The translations under genes and the position numbers were made by a program. The notes beneath the pieces were generated by a model that did not search any database, was not told where the DNA came from, and saw nothing but the letters and a program-made list of their open reading frames with translations. A stretch of DNA of 62,815 nt from Paenibacillus soyae (GTDB taxonomy: Bacteria > Bacillota > Bacilli > Paenibacillales > Paenibacillaceae): NCBI RefSeq assembly GCF_024623455.1, contig NZ_JANIPJ010000031.1, positions 1 to 62,815 on the forward strand, written 5' to 3'. Shown piece after piece: positions 34,917 through 43,312 of the stretch (its first letter is position 1; the number at the start of each line of letters is the position of its first letter).

Positions 34917-35963
34917 TTGGAATTAACAGAACTAGGCTGGAACCCGGTGTTTCAGCAGCACTATGAACCGTTCCGTGAACGCGGTTATTCGGTCGGGCGC
35001 ATCGTTAAGGAGCATCGGCAAATTTATGACGTGGCTTCGCCGGGCGGCGAGCGGCTGGGCGAGCTGGCAGGCAAGCTGCGTTTCAATGCCGCATTGCGGG
35101 CCGATCTCCCCGCGGTCGGCGATTGGGTAGTCATGAAGGAGGAGGCGGATCGCGCCATTATTCATGCCATCCTGCCGAGAGTAAGCAAAGTGTCGCGGAG
35201 CGTTGCCGGAGCGGTGACGGAGGAACAGATCGTAGCGGCCAACATCGATACGATTCTGATCGTTATGGCGCTGAATCAGGATTTTAATCTTCGCCGGCTG
35301 GAGCGGTATCTGCTTCTGGTCTGGGAGAGCGGGGCAAGCCCGGTCATCGTGCTGAGCAAATCGGATTTGAGCAGCGATGCGGAAGGGCAGACCGCTCAAG
35401 TGCAAGCGATAGCTCCCGGCGTGCCCGTACACGCCATAAGCGCTTTAAACACGGAAGGCATCCACGCCCTAGAGACGTACCTCGTCCAAGGCCGCACGTT
35501 GGCGGTGATTGGCTCGTCCGGCGTCGGCAAGTCGACGCTTATCAACGTTTTGGCTGGCAAGGAGCTGCAGCGGGTGAACGATATCCGGTACGGAGACGAT
35601 CGCGGCAAACACACGACCACGCACCGCGAGCTGATCGTGCTGCCTAATGGCGGGATTATCGTCGATACCCCAGGCATGCGGGAGCTTCAACTAATCGGAA
35701 GGGACGACGGCGCGGGGGCGGCGTTCGAAGACATCGTTAGACTAAGCGAATCTTGCCGATATCGGGACTGCCAACACCGGAACGATCCCGGCTGCGCGAT
35801 TCAAGGCGCTATCGCCTCCGGCGAGCTTGATCCGAAGCGATATCAGAGCTATCTTAAATTGGAGAAAGAGCTGGCTTACGCCAAACGCCGCGAGCAAGAG
35901 AAAGGCAGAAGGGTCAACAAACCGGATCGGAAAACGGAGAGAATAAGATGGGAAGAGGATTAA
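34917..35963 (+). CDS. rsgA: ribosome small subunit-dependent GTPase A
   Basis: A 348-residue circularly permuted GTPase that acts in 30S subunit maturation. An N-terminal OB-like domain is followed by the permuted motifs: SKSD (G4) first, then GSSGVGKSTLIN (G1), the HTTTHRE switch (G2) and DTPGMREL (G3), and a C-terminal zinc module CRYRDCQHRNDPGC. TTG 34917 has GGGAGG (34901-34906) at ten bases; the in-frame ATG at 34899 is an alternative but lacks a ribosome site. The 350-residue form is the longer paralogue type found in Firmicutes. It is unrelated to the carbohydrate genes around it. Confidence 0.92.
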   Translation: MELTELGWNPVFQQHYEPFRERGYSVGRIVKEHRQIYDVASPGGERLGELAGKLRFNAALRADLPAVGDWVVMKEEADRAIIHAILPRVSKVSRSVAGAVTEEQIVAANIDTILIVMALNQDFNLRRLERYLLLVWESGASPVIVLSKSDLSSDAEGQTAQVQAIAPGVPVHAISALNTEGIHALETYLVQGRTLAVIGSSGVGKSTLINVLAGKELQRVNDIRYGDDRGKHTTTHRELIVLPNGGIIVDTPGMRELQLIGRDDGAGAAFEDIVRLSESCRYRDCQHRNDPGCAIQGAIASGELDPKRYQSYLKLEKELAYAKRREQEKGRRVNKPDRKTERIRWEED

Positions 35964-36001
35964 CCGGCAGCCAATAACGAAGAGAACAATCATTAATAGA
36001 C

Positions 36002-36035
36002 AGAGGCCTATGCGCAGAGCGCATAGGCCTCTTTG
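36002..36035 (+). terminator. Rho-independent terminator after rsgA
   Basis: Perfect 13-bp arms AGAGGCCTATGCG (36002-36014) and CGCATAGGCCTCT (36020-36032), five-base loop, then TTT on the plus strand. Confidence 0.8.
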
Positions 36036-36040
36036 ATTGG

Positions 36041-36096
36041 CGTTCGAAGCCCGATAAACCCATCCTCCAGACGGCTAACCAATGCGCCACGGAGCC
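36041..36096 (-). other. tRNA-like degenerate sequence
   Basis: Read on the minus strand, it opens like a tRNA (GGCTCCGTGGCGC, then TTGGTTAG as in a D-loop) and near its end has GGC-TTCGAAC-GCC, a T-arm-like hairpin. It has no anticodon stem, is too short and lacks a matching acceptor 3' strand. It could be a tRNA relic or chance; it is not called as a gene. Confidence 0.25.
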
Positions 36097-36171
36097 TTAT
36101 GGACCATCCTATTTTTCCAGTGTTGGCGCGGTTTTTAGGAATTGTTCATTCGCTAGAGAATCGCATGATTG

Positions 36172-36185
36172 TGGAAACGCTGTCA
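36172..36185 (+). promoter_or_regulatory. cre-like site (CcpA)
   Basis: TGGAAACGCTGTCA matches TGWNANCGNTNWCA except at position 3 and lies 45 bp before the third importer operon. Confidence 0.45.
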
Positions 36186-36229
36186 TCGGAGGTACGATAG
36201 CCGTACTCAAGCAAAGGAGGGTCGCAGCC

Positions 36230-37162
36230 ATGGCTGAATGGATGAGGAACCGCACCGCGCCGGAGAGCCGAATCCTCGCCAACATGAGGAAGCATTGGAT
36301 TCTGTATCTTATGATTCTGCCGGGCATCTTGTACTATATCGTGTTCAAGTATGTGCCGCTGGCGGGAAGCGTGATCGCGTTCCAGGACTTTCAAATTTTT
36401 AAGGGCATCGGGGGCAGCGAGTGGGTCGGGCTCGAGAATTTCCAATATATTTTCTCGTACCAAGACTTCTACACCGTGCTCCGGAATACGGCGGTCATCG
36501 CGTTCTATCAGCTTGTATTCGGATTCCCCGCGCCGATCATACTGGCCTTGCTGTTCAACGAGGTAAGGCTGATGCTCGCTAAGCGGTTCGTGCAAAGCCT
36601 GTTTTATTTGCCCCACTTCCTGTCCTGGGTCGTCGTCGGAGGCATCGTGTTCGAGCTTCTGTCGAGCCAAGGCGTCATTAACGCGGTGCGGGAGTGGCTC
36701 GGGCTCGAGCAGATTCTGTTCATGCAGGAGCAGAAATATTTCCGCTCCATCGTCGTCATATCGGCGATCTGGAAGGATGTCGGCTGGGGAACGATCATCT
36801 ATCTGGCCGCAATCGCGGGCATTAACCCGAATCTCTATGAGGCGGCCGTGATGGACGGCGCGAACCGCTGGAAGCAGACGATGCACATTACGCTGCCCAC
36901 CATGTTCCCGACGATTCTGGTCTTGTTCCTGCTCAATATCGGCAACTTCCTGGAGCTCGGCTTCGACCAAATCTACAACCTGCTGACGCCAATGACGTAT
37001 TCGGTCGGGGATATTATCGAGACGTACGTCTACCGGGCCGGCGTGCTGCAAGGCCAATACAGCGTCACGACGACGATCGGCTTATTCCAATCGATCATCG
37101 GCTTCGCTTTGCTGTGGATCTTTAACCGGATGGCCCGAAAAACGGAACAGGGGTTGTGGTGA
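36230..37162 (+). CDS. carbohydrate ABC transporter permease, LplB type
   Basis: A 310-residue LplB-branch permease, first gene of the third importer operon. WILYLMILPGILYYIVFKYVPLAG is the opening helix region and EAAVMDGANRWKQTMHITLP the EAA loop. AAAGGAGGG precedes the start. The next permease starts on the last base of its stop codon. As in the first operon, permeases precede the binding protein. Confidence 0.93.
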   Translation: MAEWMRNRTAPESRILANMRKHWILYLMILPGILYYIVFKYVPLAGSVIAFQDFQIFKGIGGSEWVGLENFQYIFSYQDFYTVLRNTAVIAFYQLVFGFPAPIILALLFNEVRLMLAKRFVQSLFYLPHFLSWVVVGGIVFELLSSQGVINAVREWLGLEQILFMQEQKYFRSIVVISAIWKDVGWGTIIYLAAIAGINPNLYEAAVMDGANRWKQTMHITLPTMFPTILVLFLLNIGNFLELGFDQIYNLLTPMTYSVGDIIETYVYRAGVLQGQYSVTTTIGLFQSIIGFALLWIFNRMARKTEQGLW

Positions 37163-38031
37163 TGAAGCTAACCAGAGGCGACAAGGTATTCCAAACGTTC
37201 AACTACGTCTTTCTGTTCGCCGCCGCGGCGACCATGCTGTTCCCGCTGCTGCAGCTGCTCGCGGTTTCCTTCAGCTCTCCGATCGCGGCGGATTCCAAGC
37301 AAGTGTTCCTGCTGCCGGTCGAATTCACGACGGCGACCTGGAAGCATGTGCTGCAGAACGCGGAATTATGGAGGTCGTTCGGCATTACCGTCTATATTAC
37401 GGTGGCGGGCACCGTGCTCAGCATGCTGTTTTCCGTACTTACGGCTTACCCGCTGGCACATAAGGATTTTCTGCTGAAGAGGCCGGTCATGCTCGGCATT
37501 ATCGTCACGATGATCTTCAACGCGCCGATGATTCCGTTCTTCTTGACGGTGCGCGAGCTCGGCATGATGAATTCCTTGTGGGCGCTCATTCTGCCCGGCA
37601 TCATCGGGACGTTCAACATGATCATCATCCGCACGTTTTTTATGGGGCTCCCCAAGGAGCTGGACGATTCGGCCCGAATCGACGGCTGCAGCGACGCGGG
37701 CATCCTGTTCCGGATCTACCTGCCTCTGTCCAAGCCCGTGCTCGCTACGGTAAGCTTGTTCTATGCGGTGGGCTACTGGAATACGTTCTCTCGGGCTGTG
37801 CTGTTCATCCGGGATCCCGAGAAGTGGCCGCTCCAGATGAAGCTCAGAGCCTATCTGACTTCGCCGGAGGAGCTTGCCTCCGTCAACATGTTTTTGGGCG
37901 ACTACGATTTCAACACGACGACGCTGAAGGCGGCAACCATATTGTTCGCCACGATTCCGATCGTGCTCGTCTACCCTTATTTGCAGAAATATTTCGTCAA
38001 AGGTTCCATGCTGGGTTCATTGAAGGAATAA
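37162..38031 (+). CDS. carbohydrate ABC transporter permease, YtcP type
   Basis: A 289-residue YtcP-branch permease. FQTFNYVFLFAAAATMLFPL starts helix 1, the EAA-type loop is divergent (DDSARIDGCSDAGILFRIYLP) and VYPYLQKYFVKGSMLGSLKE ends the protein. ATG 37162 overlaps the preceding stop by one base; GTG codons at 37156 and 37159 are less likely starts. The binding lipoprotein follows after 45 bp. Confidence 0.93.
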   Translation: MKLTRGDKVFQTFNYVFLFAAAATMLFPLLQLLAVSFSSPIAADSKQVFLLPVEFTTATWKHVLQNAELWRSFGITVYITVAGTVLSMLFSVLTAYPLAHKDFLLKRPVMLGIIVTMIFNAPMIPFFLTVRELGMMNSLWALILPGIIGTFNMIIIRTFFMGLPKELDDSARIDGCSDAGILFRIYLPLSKPVLATVSLFYAVGYWNTFSRAVLFIRDPEKWPLQMKLRAYLTSPEELASVNMFLGDYDFNTTTLKAATILFATIPIVLVYPYLQKYFVKGSMLGSLKE

Positions 38032-38076
38032 TCGCGGTAAGCGCGCTTTTCACCAAAAAAGGGAGGTTCGACAAAG

Positions 38077-39618
38077 ATGATGAAAAGGTTCGGCAAGACG
38101 ACGACAAAGACGGTAATGGCCGGGGTGCTAGCCGCGACGCTGCTGGCGGGATGCTCGAACTCGGGCAACGCGCCGGAGAACGCGGGCACGAACGACGGCG
38201 GGGATGCGCCGGTTACGGTGAAGGTATTCAAAAGCCACATGGGCGTCGGAACGATCCCGGACGCGAACAACGAGCACGTCAAGTACGTGCAGGAGAAAAC
38301 GGGCGTCATCTATGAGGTGAAGTCGACGCCGCCGGGCTCCGAGCCGACCGAATATTTGAATTTGATGATCGCGTCCGACGAGCTGCCCGACATTCTGCGT
38401 CCGATCGGCGGCATCGAGCAGACGCTCATCAAGCAGGGGGGCGCGCTTCCGCTGGAGGAGCTTCTGCCGAAGTACGCGCCCAACGTATGGAACAACATTC
38501 CGAAGGAAGCATGGGATGTCGTGCGTTCGGCATCGCCGGACGGGCACATCTACTATGTGCCGAAGGTGTTCCTCGTTCCGGAGCGCGCGCCGATGATCCG
38601 CCAGGACTGGTTGGATAAGGTGGGTCTGGAGATGCCGACGACGCTGGAGGAGTACAAGGACGTGCTGAGGGCGTTCCGCGACAAGGATCCGAACGGCAAC
38701 GGCAAGCCCGACGAATTGCCGACCTCCGGCCGCGAGTTCGGCAAGTGGATGGACCACTTGTTCGGCATGTTCGGCGTCGCGATGTGGGAAGGCGTGCCCG
38801 AGTGGGACATCTACGAAGGAGAGATCGGTTACGCCGGCGTATCCGACAATATGAAGGCGGCGATCGCATTCATCCGCGAGCTGTACGAGGAGAAGCTGCT
38901 GGATAACGAGACGTTCCTGAACAAGGGCGACGTATGGACGGCCAAAATCAACAACAACCTGGTCGGCAGTTGGTACCACCTGCCCGCCAACTTGAGGGAC
39001 CGTTACACGGCGATGCTGCAGGGCGCGCCGGACGCCTATGTCAAAGGCATGCCGATGCCGGAAGTTGAAGGCTACGAAGGCTTCGTCACGATGAAGAGCA
39101 TGGGCGAGCCGGAGTGGGTCATTCCCGCGGCGGCCGAAGCGAAAGCCCCTTACGCCCTGAAGCTGCTGGACTTCTTCTACGACAAAAGCAACGACGAGTT
39201 CATCCGTTTCGGCATTGAAGGGATGCAGCACGAGGTCGTTGACGGCAAGAAGGTGCTTCTGCCGCCGGAGGACAGCCGCCCGATCGCGCTGGGCATGCGC
39301 AACCTGACGACGGAAGAGGATATGGCGACCCGCATTAAGGAGACGATTCCCGAGGATATGCAGCAGATGGTGACGGACATCTTCGCGGTGAGCAAGGCCG
39401 ACGCGCGCCGCATTGCCGGCGACGGGCTGCCGAACACCGTATACGAAGGCTATCCGGACATTCAGTCGCACAAGCTGTTCCAGGAGTACCTGACCAAGAT
39501 CGTCATCGGCGAGTGGCCGATCGAGAAGTTCGACGAGTTCGTGGACCGCTGGAACAAGGCGGGCGGCGATAAAGTGACGGAGCGCGTGCGCGAGTGGCAT
39601 GCGAAGCTGGGATCATGA
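38077..39618 (+). CDS. sugar ABC transporter substrate-binding lipoprotein
   Basis: A 513-residue LipO-like binding protein. The signal peptide TKTVMAGVLAATLLAGC gives the lipobox cysteine at about C26, followed by an Asn/Gly-rich linker. YLNLMIASDELPDILRP and MIRQDWLDKVGLEMPTTLEEY are typical of the family. GGGAGG (38061-38066) precedes two consecutive ATGs. Its stop overlaps the start of the Gfo/Idh gene by ATGA, tying uptake to catabolism. Confidence 0.93.
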   Translation: MMKRFGKTTTKTVMAGVLAATLLAGCSNSGNAPENAGTNDGGDAPVTVKVFKSHMGVGTIPDANNEHVKYVQEKTGVIYEVKSTPPGSEPTEYLNLMIASDELPDILRPIGGIEQTLIKQGGALPLEELLPKYAPNVWNNIPKEAWDVVRSASPDGHIYYVPKVFLVPERAPMIRQDWLDKVGLEMPTTLEEYKDVLRAFRDKDPNGNGKPDELPTSGREFGKWMDHLFGMFGVAMWEGVPEWDIYEGEIGYAGVSDNMKAAIAFIRELYEEKLLDNETFLNKGDVWTAKINNNLVGSWYHLPANLRDRYTAMLQGAPDAYVKGMPMPEVEGYEGFVTMKSMGEPEWVIPAAAEAKAPYALKLLDFFYDKSNDEFIRFGIEGMQHEVVDGKKVLLPPEDSRPIALGMRNLTTEEDMATRIKETIPEDMQQMVTDIFAVSKADARRIAGDGLPNTVYEGYPDIQSHKLFQEYLTKIVIGEWPIEKFDEFVDRWNKAGGDKVTERVREWHAKLGS

Positions 39619-40949
39619 GGAAGAGATACGCGATTTGCGGAGTAAGCGGCCGTGCGCTCGGCATGTTCGCTAAGCCGATCTTGACGCTGTTCTCGGGCAG
39701 CTGCGAGCTGGTCGGCCTGCTGGATCCGGATCCCGCGAGATTCGAGCTGTTCCGGGAGCGTTTCCCGGAGCAGCGCGGCATCGCCACGTACGGCGAAGCG
39801 GAATTCGACCGGATGGTAGCCGAGACGAAGCCGGACGTCATTATCGTCGCAGGCCGGGACGACACGCATGCCCGCTACATCATCGCGGCGCTGCGGCATG
39901 ACCTGGACGTTATTACCGAGAAGCCGATGGTGACGACCGGCAAGGACAGCCGAAGCGTGCTGGATGCCGAGCGCGTCAGCAAAGGCAAAGTGACGGTGAC
40001 GTTTAATTACCGCTATGCCCCGATTCATACGAAGATCAAGGAAATGGTGATGGAAGGCAAGCTTGGACGCATTACGTCCATCGATTTGAATTGGTATCTA
40101 GACACCTATCACGGTTCGAGCTACTTCAAACGGTGGAACAGGGAACGCGAGCTGTCCGGCGGGCTATCGATTCACAAGTGCACCCACCACTTCGACCTCG
40201 TTAACTGGTGGATCGATCAGAAGCCGCTGGAGGTGTTCGCTTACGGCGCTCTGAATTATTACGGTCCGGAAGGGGAGGCGAATCCGAGCCGGACCGACGG
40301 CCGCCACTGCATGACCTGCGACGAGAGGGACGCCTGCGATTATTATTCGCGCTGGAACGCCAGAAGCAAGCATATCCGCGTTCCCGACGATCATCTGGGC
40401 TCGCTGGAAGTGGGGAAGGCGGCATCGTTTCCGTATTCGGGCTACCGGCCGGACCGCTGCATCTTCGACTCGGACATCGAGATCGAGGATACGTATACGG
40501 CAACGGTGAAGTACGACCGCGGCGCGCTGCTCAGCTATTCCGTCAATTTCTCGCTTCCTTACGAGGGCTACCGTCTGGCGATCAACGGAACGAAGGGGCG
40601 CATCGAGACGCTGGAGTACCATATGCCGGGAAGGACGCCGTTCCCGACGCCGGTGCAGACGATCGATTATTTCCCGCTGTTCGGCTCCAAGGAGACGATT
40701 CACGTCGTGCATCGCGAAGGCGGGCACGGAGGCGGGGATCCGTTGCTGCTGGAAGACCTGTTCATGGGCGAGAGTCCGCGAAGGCCGTACCGGATTCTGT
40801 CCGGGGCGGAGGACGGCGCGTATTCGGTAGCGACGGGCGAGGCGGTATGGCGCTCGGCCAAGGAGAATCGTCCGATCGAGATCGCGGAGGTATTGGGATT
40901 CAAGCAGGCGGCCTTGGCAGGCCGTACGGGAGGAGGGGGCAACCGATGA
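39615..40949 (+). CDS. Gfo/Idh/MocA-family oxidoreductase with a Cys cluster
   Basis: A 444-residue NAD(P)-dependent oxidoreductase. The dinucleotide fold starts YAICGVSGRALGMF, ITEKPMVTTG contains the catalytic-type Lys, and GGLSIHKCTHHFDLVNWW the following His/Asp. An insert near residues 234-250 has CMTCDERDACDYY plus a later DRC, a spacing that could hold zinc or a similar metal; it is seen in some Gfo/Idh subgroups. The preceding and following genes overlap it by ATGA. It probably oxidises or dehydrates a sugar acid or deoxy-sugar released by the adjacent hydrolase. The cofactor choice is not readable. Confidence 0.85.
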   Translation: MRKRYAICGVSGRALGMFAKPILTLFSGSCELVGLLDPDPARFELFRERFPEQRGIATYGEAEFDRMVAETKPDVIIVAGRDDTHARYIIAALRHDLDVITEKPMVTTGKDSRSVLDAERVSKGKVTVTFNYRYAPIHTKIKEMVMEGKLGRITSIDLNWYLDTYHGSSYFKRWNRERELSGGLSIHKCTHHFDLVNWWIDQKPLEVFAYGALNYYGPEGEANPSRTDGRHCMTCDERDACDYYSRWNARSKHIRVPDDHLGSLEVGKAASFPYSGYRPDRCIFDSDIEIEDTYTATVKYDRGALLSYSVNFSLPYEGYRLAINGTKGRIETLEYHMPGRTPFPTPVQTIDYFPLFGSKETIHVVHREGGHGGGDPLLLEDLFMGESPRRPYRILSGAEDGAYSVATGEAVWRSAKENRPIEIAEVLGFKQAALAGRTGGGGNR

Positions 40950-43240
40950 GGAGCGGGCAAGGCGCTTACTTCGACCGCGAAGAGAGCATGGTGACGGCGG
41001 CGGGCGTACACGATATTCCGCATGTGCTGGAGACGATCGCCCAGCGGTACGTGGGCCAGCATCCGCCGCATGGACCGGTGTTCAGGGTAACGAGGGAAAA
41101 TCCAATCCGCAAGCTGCCGAATCATCTGTACGACATGTCTGCGCGAAGTCTGTTCGCCGGCATGGAGGAAGGGCAGCACGTCTACGCTTGGGCGAAGCTA
41201 TGGGCGGAGGAAGATCATGCGTTCATGTTTCATTTGCGCTGCTTTGGTCCGGTACGCCTGTATCATAACGGCGTCAGGCGGTTCGGCTCGGCGCCGGAAG
41301 AGACGTGCGCCAAGGAGGATGAGGCACAGCCGATTAAGCTGAAGCTCGAGCTCCGGCAAGGCTGGAATCACTTCGTGCTGGAGCTGGGCATGGATGCCGA
41401 AGGACGCAGCGGCGCGCAGTTCGGCACGGGCAGCCGCAAGAACAAGCCGCTTCACTTCCTTGCTCCTTCCGAGGAGCGGGACGGCGAAGAAGGCTGGCTG
41501 TATACCAAGCCGGTGGCCGCGAGCTTAGCGGGCATTCCCGCGGGGAGCATGACGGAAAGCGCGACGGGCGTACAATGGCTGCCCGCTATGGGGGGCAAGC
41601 CCCATGCGGACGATCTGGCGGCCCTGTATAAGACGGTCGCAGACGCCGCCCCGGGAAGCTTCGCCTTCGCGTGGACCGCGGTGAACAACGCTTCCGCGAG
41701 ACGCGTCCGCGTTCGGCTGACGGGAACGGCTAACGGTCCTTTGCATTACCAATGGCAGGACCGGGAGAACGTGGCGGCTTACGAAGCGGGAGCCTTCGCG
41801 ATCGAGCTTGACGCCGCCCCGGGACTCGGCGATCTGATCTTCCGCTGCGTGAACGGTCCGAATGGCTGGGGGTTCAAGCTCGATGCGGTCGAAGCGGTAG
41901 GAGCGGTAGGAGCGGTCGGCGGAAATCAAGCAGCAAGGGGGTCCTTGGAGGTTGGCGGAGCTGACGTGAAGCTTGCTTCGCCAAGACGCGTGGCAGGCTG
42001 GAACGGCAGCTGGCTCCATCTCGGTCCGTTCGGTCCCGATGCCGAGGCAACCGACGCGAGGGCTTATCTGGCTATGGATACGGCAGCCGCGGATAACGGT
42101 AAAACCTTCTATTGGACGATCGGCGAGCCGGGCGGATACGTAAGGCCGTTCCTGGAGAACGAGTTGTTCGGGCGCTGGAACTATCCGCTTGGCGTCACTC
42201 TCTTCGGACTGCTCGAGTCCAGCTGTCTGCTGGAGCGAGGCGATTTGGCCGAGTACGTAGCCCGTCATGTGGAATTCGCGACCGCGATGTACGAGTATTC
42301 GCTATGGGACCGGGAGCGGTTCGGCGCCGCGGGGTTAAACAATCAGCTGTCGGATATCGACAGCCTGGACGACTGCGGCTCCTTCGGCGCCCTGGCCATT
42401 CTGGCCGGTGAGCGGGTCCGGCCTTTGCGCGGCTTGCGCCGGGTGTCGGACGACATCGCGAAATACGTAATGGATGTGCAGGATCGAATGGCGGACGGCG
42501 CCCTGTACCGCCGGATCGGCGTCTCGCCGAGCATGCACAATACGATGTGGTGCGACGACATGTATATGAGCGTGCCGTTCCTGTGCCGGTATGCCGCCTT
42601 GACAGGCGATTCGCGTTACGTGGACGAAGCGGCGAGGCAGCTGCTGCTCTACCGGAGCTATCTCTACATGCCGGAGCAGCGGATAATGTCGCATGTGTTC
42701 GATGTGAGCCGTATGGAGCAATCGCGCACCGCATGGGGCAGAGGCAACGGCTGGGTTTTCTTCTCGCTGGCGACGCTGCTCGGCGCTCTGCCGAAGGAGC
42801 ATGCCCGGCATGCGCCGATTCTGGCGTTCTACCGCGAGCTCGCCGAAGGTTATCGCTGGTTGCAGGGGGAGAACGGCCTGTGGCATCAGGTGCTGACCGA
42901 TCCGGAGTCGTACGAGGAAGCGTCATGCACCTCGATGTTCATGTACGGCTTCGCGCTTGGCGTAAGGCATGGTTGGCTGGAGAATCCGGAGCCTTATGCG
43001 GCAGCTGCGCAAGCGGGCTGGCGTGGGCTGTGCGAGAGAGCGATCGACAGACGAGGCAATCTGTACGGCGTTTGCAAAGGGTCCAGCTGGTCCTATCAGC
43101 ATGCCTACTACAAGCACGAGCTGGGCTGGAATTTGAACGATACGCATGGCATTGGCATTACGCTGCTTGCCGGCATCGAAACTTATCGCATGCTGCAAAT
43201 GCTGCAGCCCGGTCCTGTCGCGGAGAGCGCCAGAGCTTAG
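40946..43240 (+). CDS. GH88/GH105-type unsaturated uronyl hydrolase with N-terminal beta modules
   Basis: A 764-residue cytoplasmic paralogue of the protein at 23670. The C-terminal alpha/alpha barrel has TMWCDDMYMSVPFLCRYA with the probable catalytic Asp, IMSHVFDV, WGRGNGWVFFSL and YEEASCTSMFMYGF. The N-terminal 400 residues include lectin-like pieces (QGWNHFVLELGMD, LIFRCVNGPNGWGFKL). A short 9-bp tandem repeat near 41890-41920 encodes an AVGAVGAVGG linker. It begins in an ATGA overlap with the Gfo/Idh gene. It should remove unsaturated uronate from oligosaccharides brought in by the importer upstream. Confidence 0.82.
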   Translation: MRSGQGAYFDREESMVTAAGVHDIPHVLETIAQRYVGQHPPHGPVFRVTRENPIRKLPNHLYDMSARSLFAGMEEGQHVYAWAKLWAEEDHAFMFHLRCFGPVRLYHNGVRRFGSAPEETCAKEDEAQPIKLKLELRQGWNHFVLELGMDAEGRSGAQFGTGSRKNKPLHFLAPSEERDGEEGWLYTKPVAASLAGIPAGSMTESATGVQWLPAMGGKPHADDLAALYKTVADAAPGSFAFAWTAVNNASARRVRVRLTGTANGPLHYQWQDRENVAAYEAGAFAIELDAAPGLGDLIFRCVNGPNGWGFKLDAVEAVGAVGAVGGNQAARGSLEVGGADVKLASPRRVAGWNGSWLHLGPFGPDAEATDARAYLAMDTAAADNGKTFYWTIGEPGGYVRPFLENELFGRWNYPLGVTLFGLLESSCLLERGDLAEYVARHVEFATAMYEYSLWDRERFGAAGLNNQLSDIDSLDDCGSFGALAILAGERVRPLRGLRRVSDDIAKYVMDVQDRMADGALYRRIGVSPSMHNTMWCDDMYMSVPFLCRYAALTGDSRYVDEAARQLLLYRSYLYMPEQRIMSHVFDVSRMEQSRTAWGRGNGWVFFSLATLLGALPKEHARHAPILAFYRELAEGYRWLQGENGLWHQVLTDPESYEEASCTSMFMYGFALGVRHGWLENPEPYAAAAQAGWRGLCERAIDRRGNLYGVCKGSSWSYQHAYYKHELGWNLNDTHGIGITLLAGIETYRMLQMLQPGPVAESARA

Positions 43241-43312
43241 AGCCGACAATGTGCCCTAGCGGAACGGATCGCGTTATAATGAAAGGATATTCGGCATAAG
43301 GTGGGAAGCTAC

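Noticed and set aside
38128..39600. 490-codon minus-strand frame inside the third binding protein
   Set aside because: Shadow of a lipoprotein gene with a visible signal peptide and lipobox.
40208..40945. Possible N-terminal extension of the 40946 hydrolase by 246 codons
   Set aside because: This part overlaps the Gfo/Idh gene in another frame, is Arg-rich, and the ATGA overlap at 40946 with the conserved start is the better solution.
41888..41920. Tandem 9-bp repeat GCGGTAGGA
   Set aside because: Only about three units, coding for an Ala-Val-Gly linker; no sign of a CRISPR or satellite.
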